From Berkiella sp963829835 (lineage in GTDB: Bacteria > Pseudomonadota > Gammaproteobacteria > Berkiellales > Berkiellaceae), in NCBI GenBank assembly GCA_963829835.1, contig CAWHKC010000004.1, positions 124,001 through 188,000 of the forward strand: a stretch of DNA of 64,000 nt, given 5' to 3'. Of this stretch, positions 28,297 to 37,998 are shown piece after piece (within the stretch, counting starts at the first letter, position 1; each line of letters starts with the position of its first letter). The position numbers and the translations under genes are program-made. The notes under the pieces were generated by a model. It was not told the origin of the DNA. It made no database searches and saw only the letters and a program-made list of their open reading frames with translations.

Positions 28297-28445
28297 TTCT
28301 TCTCCAAACATCTCATATCAAAATTTATATTGGTTACTTTACCAAATACTCTTAATATAGGGATGTAATATAAAAATATAGAGTAGATAGACTGACATGA
28401 TAAGCTGACGGTAGGCATAAGAAAGCGCAGGCAACTACGCTGATG

Positions 28446-29555
28446 TCATCTCAGACGAGTGTATTCGCCGTCATCATTCCACTTATATATGACGAACGGT
28501 GCATTTATGAGATCACCCTTTTGGTCCCATTCAAGCTCGCCAATCACAGTGTCTACTTTATTATGATGTAGCCATTGTGCCAATTTTTCACTATTCAAAG
28601 AGCCTGACTTTTTAATGGCTTGTGCAATGACTTGAACGGCAGCATAAGAATTTAAGGTATAACCATCAGGTGTGATTCGTTTTTCTTCAAATTCTTTGAT
28701 AACCTTCTTAGCCCCGGGATTGGATAAAGGATCAAAAAAGGTCATATAAACATCATTAACAATATTAGGACCACCGGCTGCTAATACAAAATCTGAAGAA
28801 GCAATCGCATCATCAGAAACAAATATACTTTGATTTTTTTGTTCGCGGAGTTTTTTAAGAAAATGACCCGCATCTGCGTAAAACCCAACGAAATAAATGA
28901 CATCTGGATCTACTTTATTGATTTTTTCGATTAATGCGGGATATTCTGTTTGCCCAAATTTAATGTGATCAAATAGTGCTATATTTGCTCTAAGCTTCTC
29001 TAGGCTCTCTTTTGCTTGTTTAGATAAACTCGCCCCATAGGGGCTATTAGAGTAAATAATGGCAATTTTTTTTGCTTTAAGTTTATTGTAAATAAAATCT
29101 GCAGCAACAGCGCTTTGATTATCACTTCTTCCACAGGTTCTAAAAATTGAGTTAGAGCCTTGTTCAGTGACTTTAGCCTCTGTCGAATCAGGCGTTATCA
29201 TAAGTATATTTGCATTTGCATATTTTTTTGATGCCGCCAATGTTGTCGATGTGCAAGGATGTCCAATTACAGCAACCACTTTTTCTTTGATTAATCTGTC
29301 TGCAACACTGGCAGCTACTGTGGGTTGGCACTCATCATCCGCTGTAATGAGTTCAAGTTTGTTACCATCGATTCCGCCTTGTGCATTAATATCATCAACA
29401 GCCACTGAAGCGCCAAACCAGAGTTGATCTCCGGCAGAGGTTTCAAATCCTGAAAAGGGACCTGCAATCCCAATTTTAATAGACGCGGCCTTTGAGGGTG
29501 CACAGTGAAATGCTAATAGGCTTATCATCAAAAAATGAGGAACTAGTTTAAACAC
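28446..29555 (-). CDS. Periplasmic branched-chain-amino-acid-type binding protein (LivJ-like)
   Basis: The product has 369 residues from GTG at 29555, which has AAAGGA 6-7 bp upstream and overlaps the upstream gene's stop in GTGTTTAA. This start yields a signal peptide (LVPHFLMISLLAFHCAPSKA). The mature part is a Peripla_BP_6 fold: IKIGIAGPFSGFETSAGDQL, VAVDDINAQGGIDG, IGHPCTSTTLAASKKYANAN, IIYSNSPYGASLSKQAK, DGYTLNSYAAVQVIAQAIKK. Family members bind branched-chain or other amino acids for Liv-type ABC transporters. No permease or ATPase is nearby. Coupling to an EAL protein with a periplasmic sensor domain suggests a sensing role. Confidence 0.9.
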   Translation of the reverse strand: MFKLVPHFLMISLLAFHCAPSKAASIKIGIAGPFSGFETSAGDQLWFGASVAVDDINAQGGIDGNKLELITADDECQPTVAASVADRLIKEKVVAVIGHPCTSTTLAASKKYANANILMITPDSTEAKVTEQGSNSIFRTCGRSDNQSAVAADFIYNKLKAKKIAIIYSNSPYGASLSKQAKESLEKLRANIALFDHIKFGQTEYPALIEKINKVDPDVIYFVGFYADAGHFLKKLREQKNQSIFVSDDAIASSDFVLAAGGPNIVNDVYMTFFDPLSNPGAKKVIKEFEEKRITPDGYTLNSYAAVQVIAQAIKKSGSLNSEKLAQWLHHNKVDTVIGELEWDQKGDLINAPFVIYKWNDDGEYTRLR

Positions 29556-31146
29556 TTGACGATCCTTTTGGACTACTACTTGTATCTTGTCCAATTAATT
29601 TTTGATTAGTTGATAAATAAAAAGCAATAAATTCCTCTATCGGCATTGCTTTTGCGTATAGCCAACCCTGAGCATAGTTTACCTGTTTTTCTATGAGATA
29701 ATGCGCTTGTTCTTTCGTTTCGATTCCCTCTGCGATAATTTTTAGGTTAAGCGATTTTGACATTTCAATGATATGATGTGTTACATGACTTGTTACAGAA
29801 TCTGTTGAAACTGCATTGATAAAGGATTTATCAATTTTAAGTACATCTAATGGCAGATCTTGCAGATAAGATAAACTAGAATAACCGGTTCCAAAATCGT
29901 CTATCACAATCACATAGCCTGCTTCGCGTGCAATCGCAATTTTCTTCAGACTGGCTGTAATATCCATCAATCCACGTTCTGTGATTTCAAGCCAAATCTG
30001 TTGGCGTTCAATGCCAGTACCCACTAAACTTGATTCTAATTTATTAAAAACGCGACCCGAATTAAAATCTCTTGCATCAATATTGATAGAAACATGCAAG
30101 TTTCTATCTGCTACAAAATAGTCTTTAAGATCGGTTATGATTGATTCAAGAACTTGATCCGTGATAGGGAAGATGAGTCCAGATTCCTCAGCAGAGGGAA
30201 TGAATAAATCTGGTCGAACCAGAGTGCCATCTGGCCGACGCCATCGTATTAAAGCTTCAGCCCCAATACACGCTTTCGATTTGAAGTCAATGATGGGTTG
30301 GTAATAATTAACAAACTCATGTTTCTCAAGCGCTATTTTAAGTTCGCCTTGCATGGAAAGACGCCGTTTGGAAAAATAAATAATAATCCCCGTTGCAATC
30401 AAAGCCATCATTAAACCAAATGGAATAAAAACCAATAAGGAGTTTCGCCATTTTTTCATTACATAACTCAGTGGTTCAGAAACAATGATATCGAAATCAG
30501 GAATTTTTGTAACGGCTATTAAATCATCTTTTGACAATTTTAGTTGAGCATTTTTGTGAACGAGTTGAATGAGATTGGGATCAGGTGAATTTAACGAACT
30601 CATTAAATGGCCGTTTTTTGTTATCAGTGCTATTTTAATATAAGGATCCGCGGCAATATCTGTTAGGTTGTCTGGATCAATTAAAACATTATAATTATTC
30701 AGCCGCAAGCCTATATAATTATTTCCATTAGTTAGCAAATGATGAAAATTAAACAACACGGAAACACCATTTGATAACGTATATCCTGCAGCTGGAATGG
30801 ATATATTGTTAGCATCTATCCCCGAAGTACTACATTTTACAAGGCCATTTTCAAGATATTCAATATCACTCTCGTAAAATTGATTAAGAGCAATTGTGCG
30901 CATCGCTTTTATATGATCATCAGAACAAGGAGTGAGTTTTAGTTTATCAAGTGTATTGAGTGTGCGGTATATTTGATCAAGACCAATGCGAGCTTTATGA
31001 ATTGTTGTTTTAGAAATGGCAAATAACTTATCTCGCTCATACTCCTTTGCATCTCTCCATGAATAATATAGCGTAAATACAAGTGATGCCGTCACTACGA
31101 TAATAATACAAAAGCCAGAGAAAAAAAGGACAGCAGTTCGATTCAT
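29548..31146 (-). CDS. CSS-motif EAL-domain c-di-GMP phosphodiesterase
   Basis: The product has 532 residues with the layout TM - periplasmic CSS domain - TM - EAL. The first helix spans about 5-27, and the periplasmic part carries Cys in LTPCSDDH and the KCSTSG motif of CSS domains, known to be redox-controlled by Dsb proteins in related enterobacterial enzymes. The second helix is at about 235-258. The EAL domain is intact: YYQPIIDFKSKACIGAEALI, INIDARDF, LEITERGL, VIDDFGTGYSSLSYL, LKIDKSF, IIAEGIETKEQ. Its stop overlaps the start of the binding-protein gene by 8 bp. A periplasmic ligand/redox signal controlling c-di-GMP hydrolysis is the likely role. Confidence 0.93.
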   Translation of the reverse strand: MNRTAVLFFSGFCIIIVVTASLVFTLYYSWRDAKEYERDKLFAISKTTIHKARIGLDQIYRTLNTLDKLKLTPCSDDHIKAMRTIALNQFYESDIEYLENGLVKCSTSGIDANNISIPAAGYTLSNGVSVLFNFHHLLTNGNNYIGLRLNNYNVLIDPDNLTDIAADPYIKIALITKNGHLMSSLNSPDPNLIQLVHKNAQLKLSKDDLIAVTKIPDFDIIVSEPLSYVMKKWRNSLLVFIPFGLMMALIATGIIIYFSKRRLSMQGELKIALEKHEFVNYYQPIIDFKSKACIGAEALIRWRRPDGTLVRPDLFIPSAEESGLIFPITDQVLESIITDLKDYFVADRNLHVSINIDARDFNSGRVFNKLESSLVGTGIERQQIWLEITERGLMDITASLKKIAIAREAGYVIVIDDFGTGYSSLSYLQDLPLDVLKIDKSFINAVSTDSVTSHVTHHIIEMSKSLNLKIIAEGIETKEQAHYLIEKQVNYAQGWLYAKAMPIEEFIAFYLSTNQKLIGQDTSSSPKGSSSV

Positions 31147-31387
31147 TTACCGCACTCATTTGCAAAATGGGTAGAGTTACATTATTGAAAAATAGCATAA
31201 TTTTTAACATAAATTGTTGTTGCATGGAATTGTTTCATATCCTCCCTTTAGTAAGCTGCTGATTTCAATCAGCATTTTTTATAAGCCACAGATTTACTTT
31301 TAACTGAAAATTCCTGAACTATTTTTACAAACAGCCTGTCTCACCTTTAAGAAAATGAATAAATAACCGTTAAACACAGGGTGCTTT

Positions 31388-32839
31388 ATGAAAGCATTTA
31401 CGCAAAAACAACCTACAATCTATGATTTACTGCAGCCGGGCTATTATCAAGATCTCGTTAAAGCTTTTTCTAAATTCAACATAACTATTAATCCAAGAGA
31501 AATTATTCTCAACAACCAATCTAAAGATAAATCTAGCGTTCTTAGCAAAGCACTCGGTGACTTGGAAATACAATTCCCCCAAATCTCAAAAGCACACTTC
31601 ACCACAAAAGAAGATAACGATGCAGCTAGTGAAAAGAAAAATATTGAAGAAATGCGAATCTTTAGCTTCTTACGGGGCATGCTTTTAAATGCCTTAACAG
31701 AAGAAGCTGTTTCAACATATATAAAACAAGAAAAATTGAAAGAGCTGCAAAGAGAATTACGATTATACATTTTAAAACTTGCTGAAGCTGAATTTTCACG
31801 CCAATTGTATATTGCTGAAGCTGAAAAAATGAAAATGGCACAAATGGAAAATGAATTACGTGCGCTTTTCTCTGAGGACTTTCACATCTCATTTGAAGAG
31901 CATAAAAAGGATTTGTCTGGTTTTAAATTAGCAATTGATGGTTTAAATGAAGAACTTAAAGTTCATAAAGGAAAGAAAGATGCCATAAAAGCTCAATTAA
32001 AAATTCAGTCTACTAATGATGCAGAAAAACTAATAGAAAGTAATCCCAGCCTCAAAGGGCTAGATCCCCAATCACTTGGTGATTTTATTTTTAAATGTCG
32101 AAATGAATATTATAAAATTCAAAGTAGTATAGAGAAATATGATACTAAGGATTTACAAGATGCTAAAGCAGATAACGAAGCGCTTGTAAAACTAGAGTCT
32201 TTAAAAATTGAATCAGATAAAATAGCCTCAAAGCTTGGCAAAGGAAATGGCTTATTCAACAAAGATAGATATCCTCCTCGCCTCCCAGAGACAACGAGAA
32301 TAACATTAGAAGCAGAGTTTGCTGCAATTGTGGCTAAGCAAGATTTACTTAAGAAAGAGATAGACCAACGCAGAATAAATAAAGAGAATAGAAATGAAAA
32401 GAGAGAGCAAGCTGAAGCTCAGAAAGCAAGAATATTTGATAAAGTGAAAGAAAAAGTTAGCGATCCCGTATTGAAGAAAGCTTTGGATAATCCAGATGTT
32501 ATTAAACTTATTAACCCTGTTCTTGAGAATAAGTCAAAGCTGGAAAATGACTTACTTGAGGTCCACAAACATAAGACCAGTGCAAAAGCTAAAGTAAAGG
32601 TCATTGTCAAAAATGCTGTTGAGATTGAAAACAAAAACGCAAAAAATATAAGCCGCATTGCTGCTATCGACAAAACACAACATCCAAAACAATCACATAA
32701 CGCTGATGACCATCATCAAAAATCAGAGCAAATTCAAGAAATGTGCAAACATATTAAACAAGTAGGAAAATTTGTTCCTGTGGAAGAAAAAGCAGCTAAA
32801 AAAGAGAAAAAGAAAGCAAAAAGATTAGGGTTGAATTAG
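31388..32839 (+). CDS. Coiled-coil protein, paralogue of the gene at 10073
   Basis: The product has 483 residues, almost all charged helix with no signal peptide or membrane span. The N-terminus (LLQPGYYQDLVKAFSKFNIT) corresponds in position to that of the 514-residue protein at 10073. Residues about 85-145 (LTEEAVSTYIKQEKLKELQR, LAEAEFSRQLYIAEAEK) match it best. The C-terminus is Lys-rich (KKEKKKAKRLGLN). No known domain was recognised. It stands alone on the plus strand, divergent from the CSS-EAL gene. Duplication of such a gene 20 kb apart suggests a lineage-specific family. Confidence 0.8.
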   Translation: MKAFTQKQPTIYDLLQPGYYQDLVKAFSKFNITINPREIILNNQSKDKSSVLSKALGDLEIQFPQISKAHFTTKEDNDAASEKKNIEEMRIFSFLRGMLLNALTEEAVSTYIKQEKLKELQRELRLYILKLAEAEFSRQLYIAEAEKMKMAQMENELRALFSEDFHISFEEHKKDLSGFKLAIDGLNEELKVHKGKKDAIKAQLKIQSTNDAEKLIESNPSLKGLDPQSLGDFIFKCRNEYYKIQSSIEKYDTKDLQDAKADNEALVKLESLKIESDKIASKLGKGNGLFNKDRYPPRLPETTRITLEAEFAAIVAKQDLLKKEIDQRRINKENRNEKREQAEAQKARIFDKVKEKVSDPVLKKALDNPDVIKLINPVLENKSKLENDLLEVHKHKTSAKAKVKVIVKNAVEIENKNAKNISRIAAIDKTQHPKQSHNADDHHQKSEQIQEMCKHIKQVGKFVPVEEKAAKKEKKKAKRLGLN

Positions 32840-32952
32840 CAATCACTTAAATTGAGTTAGAATCCAACCTATAAAAAATTAAATATAGCCAGTTCTCCAA
32901 AATGATGATAAAACTAGAAATGGTTTATTATTTTCATTTGCACGGAGACGCT

Positions 32953-34341
32953 ATGAAGAGAAAAATGGTTCCTCTCATCTTATCTGCCATCACACTTTTA
33001 AGTTCATTTTCAGCACAAGCTATTACTGAACAGGAAGCGGTAAAGCTTGGAACTGATGCGTATATCTATGGTTATCCCCTTGTCACAATGGATATGACAA
33101 GAAGAGTGATGACAAATGTTGCTTCAATGGAAGCAATGAGAGGTCCGATGGGGCAATTCGTTAATGCCAGAGAATATCCTAATGCAAGTTTCACAGATGT
33201 CACCGCCCCAAATGCAGATACCCTCTACTCTTCAGCTTGGTTAGATCTCTCTAAAGAACCGTATGTTTTACATTTGCCAGATGAAAAAGATCGTTACTAT
33301 TTAATGCCAATGCTCAGTGGCTGGACAGATGTGTTTGAAGTTCCCGGTAAACGCACAACGGGTACTAAAGAACATAATTATGCAATTACCGGTCCGAATT
33401 GGAAAGGAACATTGCCTAAAGGATTAACGCAATTAAAATCACCCACTAATATGGTTTGGCTCATTGGACGCACCTATTGCACAGGCACCCCAGAAGATTA
33501 TAAAGCAGTTCATGCCATCCAAGATCAATATAAGGTTGTGCCTTTAAGTGCTTTTGGTAAAAGTTATACACCGCCTAATGGTACTGTTGATCCCAATGTT
33601 GACATGAAAACGCCTGTTCGCAATCAAGTGAATGCCATGGATGCTACGGCGTACTTTAAAAGACTTGCAGAGTTAATGAAGGAAAATCCTCCGGCAAAAG
33701 AAGATGCCGCAATGGTAGCGACCTTAGCCAAACTTGGCATTGTGCCTGGTGAAGATTTTGACATGAGCAAAGTTGATCCTACTGTTTCTAAAGCGCTGGA
33801 GAAAGTGGTAAGAGCAGCACAGACAAAGATTATGGCTCATGAGAAAGATGCCGGTGAGATTAAAAATGGTTGGACCTTCTCGTTGAAAACAGGCCTCTAT
33901 GGAACTGATTACCTACAACGGGCTTTCATTACAGCCGTTGGGCTAGGTGCGAATAGACCACAAGATGCTATTTACCCAACCACACTCGTCGATGCTCAAG
34001 GTAAAAAGTTAAATGGCGCTAACAAATATGTGATTCATTTTGCCAAAGGGGAAATGCCACCTGTTAAAGGATTTTGGTCTCTGACTATGTATAATGATCA
34101 CTATTTCTTTGTGGATAATCCGCTTAACAAATATACCGTAAGCCAACGCAATAAACTGAAAACCAACAAGGATGGTTCAGTTGATCTTCTTATTCAACAT
34201 GAATCGCCTGGTAAAGACAAAGAAGCGAATTGGTTACCCGCTCCAGAAGGCGATTTCATCCTGATGTTTCGCTTTTATTGGCCAAAAGAGGCTCTTTTAA
34301 ACGGCAAATGGTATCCGCCAGGTGTTCAATTGGCTAAATAA
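32953..34341 (+). CDS. Secreted DUF1254/DUF1214 protein
   Basis: The product has 462 residues from the ATG at 32953 (GGAG 5 bp upstream); this start gives a clean signal peptide (MVPLILSAITLLSSFSAQA). The N-terminal DUF1254 domain shows DAYIYGYPLVTMDMTRRVM and FTDVTAPNADTLYSSAWLDL. The C-terminal DUF1214 domain shows GFWSLTMYNDHYFFVDNPLN, then the usual YTVSQRNKL and WLPAPEGDFILMFRFYWPK. These proteins are periplasmic or secreted and of unknown biochemistry. Single-gene unit ending in a strong terminator. Confidence 0.92.
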   Translation: MKRKMVPLILSAITLLSSFSAQAITEQEAVKLGTDAYIYGYPLVTMDMTRRVMTNVASMEAMRGPMGQFVNAREYPNASFTDVTAPNADTLYSSAWLDLSKEPYVLHLPDEKDRYYLMPMLSGWTDVFEVPGKRTTGTKEHNYAITGPNWKGTLPKGLTQLKSPTNMVWLIGRTYCTGTPEDYKAVHAIQDQYKVVPLSAFGKSYTPPNGTVDPNVDMKTPVRNQVNAMDATAYFKRLAELMKENPPAKEDAAMVATLAKLGIVPGEDFDMSKVDPTVSKALEKVVRAAQTKIMAHEKDAGEIKNGWTFSLKTGLYGTDYLQRAFITAVGLGANRPQDAIYPTTLVDAQGKKLNGANKYVIHFAKGEMPPVKGFWSLTMYNDHYFFVDNPLNKYTVSQRNKLKTNKDGSVDLLIQHESPGKDKEANWLPAPEGDFILMFRFYWPKEALLNGKWYPPGVQLAK

Positions 34342-34361
34342 GCATTTCAAATCTCATTAAA

Positions 34362-34386
34362 AGGGCTGCATTGCAGCCTTTTTTTT
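34362..34386 (+). terminator. Rho-independent terminator after the DUF1254 gene
   Basis: GGCTGCA (34364-34370) pairs with TGCAGCC (34372-34378), followed by eight T residues. It lies 22 bp past the stop codon. Confidence 0.85.
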
Positions 34387-34451
34387 ATTAAAGACAGGAC
34401 ACCATAAAATGGTTTATCTTAGCGATACCCTTATTATGGTTGATCAACGGA

Positions 34452-36650
34452 ATGAAAAAATACATTGCACTGGTTTTTGTTCTAACTTACTTCAGCACTA
34501 CTTTTGCTGCAACTGAACATCGTCCCAAAATTGGTCTTGTCTTGAGTGGTGGTGGAGCAAGGGGCGCAGCTCACATTGGCGTCATAGAAGCCCTAGAAGA
34601 AATGCACGTGCCCATTGATTTGATTGTTGGCACCAGTATGGGTGCTGTGATTGGTGGCTTATATGCCTCTGGCGTTCCAATACAGACTATCAAACATGAT
34701 TTTTCACATCTGAATTGGGAGAAAGTTTTTAACTATAACATTGAAAGAACTGATTTATATTATCGCAGAAAATTAGACACCGATATTTTTATCATTAAGA
34801 ATTTTATTAGTTATTCTAAAGGAAAAATTCATATCCCTTATGGCATCATTACCGGCCAAAGCTTATATGAAGAATTTAATTCCTATCTATTGCAAGACCA
34901 ACCCATTAGAGATTTCAACCATTTAAACATTCCCTTTAAAGCCGTTTCAACAGATTTAGTCACGGGCAAAGCAGTTGTCTTAGATCATGGCGATTTAGCA
35001 TTATCAATGCTTGCCAGCATGGCAGTTCCAGGCATCATTTCACCTGTTGATAAGAATGGCTATTTATTAGTTGATGGTGGTGTCAGTGAAAATTTACCAA
35101 TTGAAGTCGCAAAACAGATGGGGGCTGATATTCTTATTGTGGTTGATGTTAGCACACCGATGTCTACCAAAGCACAGATTGTAGATTTAACAGGGGTGCT
35201 AGACCAGCTAACCAATATCCTGACCTATAAAAATATTGTTTATAGTAAATCTCTACTAACTCATAAAGATATTTTAATTACACCCAAATTAGAGAAGCTT
35301 GATACCTCTGACTTTGCTGATTTTGAAAAAGGGATCCAACCCGGTGTTGTTGCTGCCTATCAACACGAGAATCAACTTAGAAAATTATCATCGCCAATTG
35401 TAAGAAACATCTCTAATGTTAAAAAAGAAACAATTAGAGTTGATGAGGTGATGATTAATAATAAAACAAAACTTTTACCTAGTACTTATTTTTATTACTT
35501 AAACTTTGATAGCCAGTACGTCACACCTGAAGATATCAAAGATCACATTGATCATCTTTATGGATTGAGTATATTTGAAAGAGTTAACTATGGTATTGAA
35601 TCTTCACCCGAAGGTAATCGACTGGTCGTTGAGCCAAAACAAGATGTAAATGGTCCCGTCTATTTTCAGGGAAGTCTATTACTCGATACCGATTTTCAAA
35701 CAACAAATAACTTTGGACTTGTTCTGGGAGTGACTAATGAACAAGTTAATTCATTACTGGGTGAATTACGATTCATTGGTCAAATTGGACATGGTGAAGC
35801 ATTATTTGGTGAATACTACCAACCTCTCACGTCCGATCTGACATGGTTTATTAATCCTTCTATCGGTATTCAACGTACATTTTACACGGGTTATTTTGAC
35901 TTTAGCTCAATTGCCACCTATTTGATAACCACGAGTCAACTTGAACTAGCATTTGGGAAAGTATTTTCTAATGTAGCCCGTATCAAAGGGTATTGGGAAT
36001 ATGATTACAACGTAATCAAATTGCGAACAGGTTGTTTTGATCAACTAGAAGAGCTTTTCCCCAATCAACTTGATGAACATGTTACAGACGGCTCGGTTGG
36101 TATAGCCTTTGAATGGGATACTATCGATAATTTATATTTCCCTCATCACGGGATCAAAGGCAGCATCGATTTATCTACCTATCAAAAAGCCTTTGGTGGC
36201 GAAACAGAATTCTCCCAATTAATGATCAGAAATCTGGCGGCAGCATCAACGGGCAAACATGCCTTCGTATTAGGAACGGTATATAATAGAACTTTAGAAA
36301 ACACACCAAGTTTCCCCAACCAATATAACCTTGGTGGTTTATATGAACTAACGGGACTCTATAACAATGAACTTTCTGGAGACAATTCGGCACTTGTTAG
36401 TGCTATCTATTTTTATCAATTAGAACTACTGAAAATTATTCCTAATCGCCCTTTACCCATCTATACCGGTTTTTCTTTAGAGGCAGGGAAGGTATGGGGC
36501 GAAACCAATTTATCAACAAATAGATTTATAGAATCAGCGAGCGTCTTTATTGCTGCTGATACTATACTTGGCCCCATATACCTTGCGGCTGGGGCAACTG
36601 AAAACGGTAGAAAATCTGTACATCTTACTTTGAGACCTGCATTTAGATAA
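34452..36650 (+). CDS. Patatin-like phospholipase fused to an outer-membrane beta-barrel (type Vd autotransporter, PlpD-like)
   Basis: The product has 732 residues from the ATG at 34452, which gives the signal peptide YIALVFVLTYFSTTFA. The patatin domain (about 25-320) has the oxyanion motif SGGGARGAAHIG, the GTSMG nucleophile elbow and the DGGVSENLP dyad Asp, so it should be a catalytically active Ser-Asp lipase. A POTRA-like stretch (about 330-400) leads to a C-terminal BamA-type 16-strand barrel (bacterial surface antigen family) ending LTLRPAFR with the usual terminal Phe. Length and order match PlpD of Pseudomonas. It is followed after 15 bp by a FadL-type porin. Phospholipid hydrolysis outside the cell or in the host vacuole is likely. 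Confidence 0.92.
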   Translation: MKKYIALVFVLTYFSTTFAATEHRPKIGLVLSGGGARGAAHIGVIEALEEMHVPIDLIVGTSMGAVIGGLYASGVPIQTIKHDFSHLNWEKVFNYNIERTDLYYRRKLDTDIFIIKNFISYSKGKIHIPYGIITGQSLYEEFNSYLLQDQPIRDFNHLNIPFKAVSTDLVTGKAVVLDHGDLALSMLASMAVPGIISPVDKNGYLLVDGGVSENLPIEVAKQMGADILIVVDVSTPMSTKAQIVDLTGVLDQLTNILTYKNIVYSKSLLTHKDILITPKLEKLDTSDFADFEKGIQPGVVAAYQHENQLRKLSSPIVRNISNVKKETIRVDEVMINNKTKLLPSTYFYYLNFDSQYVTPEDIKDHIDHLYGLSIFERVNYGIESSPEGNRLVVEPKQDVNGPVYFQGSLLLDTDFQTTNNFGLVLGVTNEQVNSLLGELRFIGQIGHGEALFGEYYQPLTSDLTWFINPSIGIQRTFYTGYFDFSSIATYLITTSQLELAFGKVFSNVARIKGYWEYDYNVIKLRTGCFDQLEELFPNQLDEHVTDGSVGIAFEWDTIDNLYFPHHGIKGSIDLSTYQKAFGGETEFSQLMIRNLAAASTGKHAFVLGTVYNRTLENTPSFPNQYNLGGLYELTGLYNNELSGDNSALVSAIYFYQLELLKIIPNRPLPIYTGFSLEAGKVWGETNLSTNRFIESASVFIAADTILGPIYLAAGATENGRKSVHLTLRPAFR

Positions 36651-36665
36651 CTATAAGGATATTGT

Positions 36666-37943
36666 ATGAAATTATTTAAAATCAACGAAAGTAAAGTACT
36701 TTTATCTTTGCTCTCATATGTATGGATTGCCCAAGCTAATGCCGGTGGACTTATTCTGTATGAAATCGGAACACCCGATTTAGGATTAGCGAGTGCCGGT
36801 TATGCAGCTCGTGCTCAAGATTCCGCCACCGCCATGACCAACCCTGCTGGCATGACTCGTCTTCAACAATCAGAATTAATGATTGGTATACAACCACTTT
36901 ATGGTGTGCTTGAGTTTTCCCCAAATGGTAACACCACAGTAAATGGTAATGATGGTGGTAATGCAGTTGGGATCTTTCCAGGTGGTGGGGTTTTTGCTGT
37001 CTACAGTGCGACTTCGGATCTCAAATTTGGTACCAGCATCTATGGAAACTTTGGTTTGGCTATGGAATTTGATGATGGTTGGGTTGGCAGATATTACGTA
37101 AAAGAAGCAACGCTTCTTGGAATGACCATTGCTCCATCGATCGCTTATCGTGTGGCCGATATGTGGTCTGTGGGAGCTGCTTTTAATGCAATGCTAGGAA
37201 TTTTGTCTACTACTGTTGCTGTTGATAATAGCCCTTTTGCTCTATTTGATCGTCCAGATGGTGCTTTGAAAGTGAAAGACAGAGACTGGGGATTTGGTGG
37301 CACCTTTGGTATCTTATTTGAGCCCACAGAGACCACACGTTTTGGTATTACCTACACGACAGATATGAAACTTGATTTTGAAGATACCATTCGTTTCACC
37401 GATGTTCTTCCTATCATCCTGCAACGAGATTCTTTTGGGATCCCTATAGATCTTGGAATGACAGTTCCTCAAAGCGTTATGGCCAGTTTCTTCCACCAAT
37501 GGAACGAATGTTGGGCAATCCTTGGAAACGTGGGCTGGCAAAATTGGGAACAATTTGGCGCGGTTGAAGTGGAAATTGATACCCCCAATCCCAGAAGCGC
37601 TACAGTTAATCTCAACTCTAAAGACACCTGGCATGGTGCACTTGGTGCACAATATCAATTCTCCGAATTGTGGAGATTCTCATTTGGTACCGCCTATGAT
37701 TCAAGCATGTTCTCAGATGCAGATCGTCCAGTCGCTTTACCGATTGGTCAAGCTTGGCGTTTCGGTGTGGGTGCGCAGTATTTGATTTGCAAGGATTTTG
37801 AATTCGGCATGGCTTATACTTTAATCTGGGGTGGTGATATATCAATTGATCAAGACCGAGGTATTTTATCCGGTCGTGTTGCAGGCGATTTCGATAATAC
37901 GGCGTTTAATTATGTGGGTGTAACTTTCCGTTGGAAATACTAA
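36666..37943 (+). CDS. FadL/OmpP1-type outer membrane transporter for hydrophobic compounds
   Basis: The product has 425 residues, AAGGA 6 bp before the ATG, and a signal peptide ending near ANAGG. The mature N-terminus has the FadL hatch signature (LGLASAGYAARAQDSATAMT then NPAGMTRL), beta-barrel alternation throughout, and an aromatic C-terminus (FRWKY). FadL channels take up long-chain fatty acids. The patatin phospholipase just upstream would release such fatty acids, so a joint role in lipid scavenging is a reasonable inference. Confidence 0.93.
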   Translation: MKLFKINESKVLLSLLSYVWIAQANAGGLILYEIGTPDLGLASAGYAARAQDSATAMTNPAGMTRLQQSELMIGIQPLYGVLEFSPNGNTTVNGNDGGNAVGIFPGGGVFAVYSATSDLKFGTSIYGNFGLAMEFDDGWVGRYYVKEATLLGMTIAPSIAYRVADMWSVGAAFNAMLGILSTTVAVDNSPFALFDRPDGALKVKDRDWGFGGTFGILFEPTETTRFGITYTTDMKLDFEDTIRFTDVLPIILQRDSFGIPIDLGMTVPQSVMASFFHQWNECWAILGNVGWQNWEQFGAVEVEIDTPNPRSATVNLNSKDTWHGALGAQYQFSELWRFSFGTAYDSSMFSDADRPVALPIGQAWRFGVGAQYLICKDFEFGMAYTLIWGGDISIDQDRGILSGRVAGDFDNTAFNYVGVTFRWKY

Positions 37944-37955
37944 TCTAAAACTGAG

Positions 37956-37985
37956 AAACGGGATCAGAGATGATCCCGTTTTTTT
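37956..37985 (+). terminator. Strong Rho-independent terminator after the patatin/FadL operon
   Basis: AAACGGGATCA (37956-37966) pairs perfectly with TGATCCCGTTT (37971-37981), four-base loop, continuing into a T-run. It may also serve the convergent gene ending at 37999. Confidence 0.92.
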
Positions 37986-37998
37986 CAAACCATCGTTA

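Noticed and set aside
25415..31146. Complete urea or branched-chain amino acid ABC transport operons
   Set aside because: Only binding proteins are present; no permease or ATPase gene occurs in the window.
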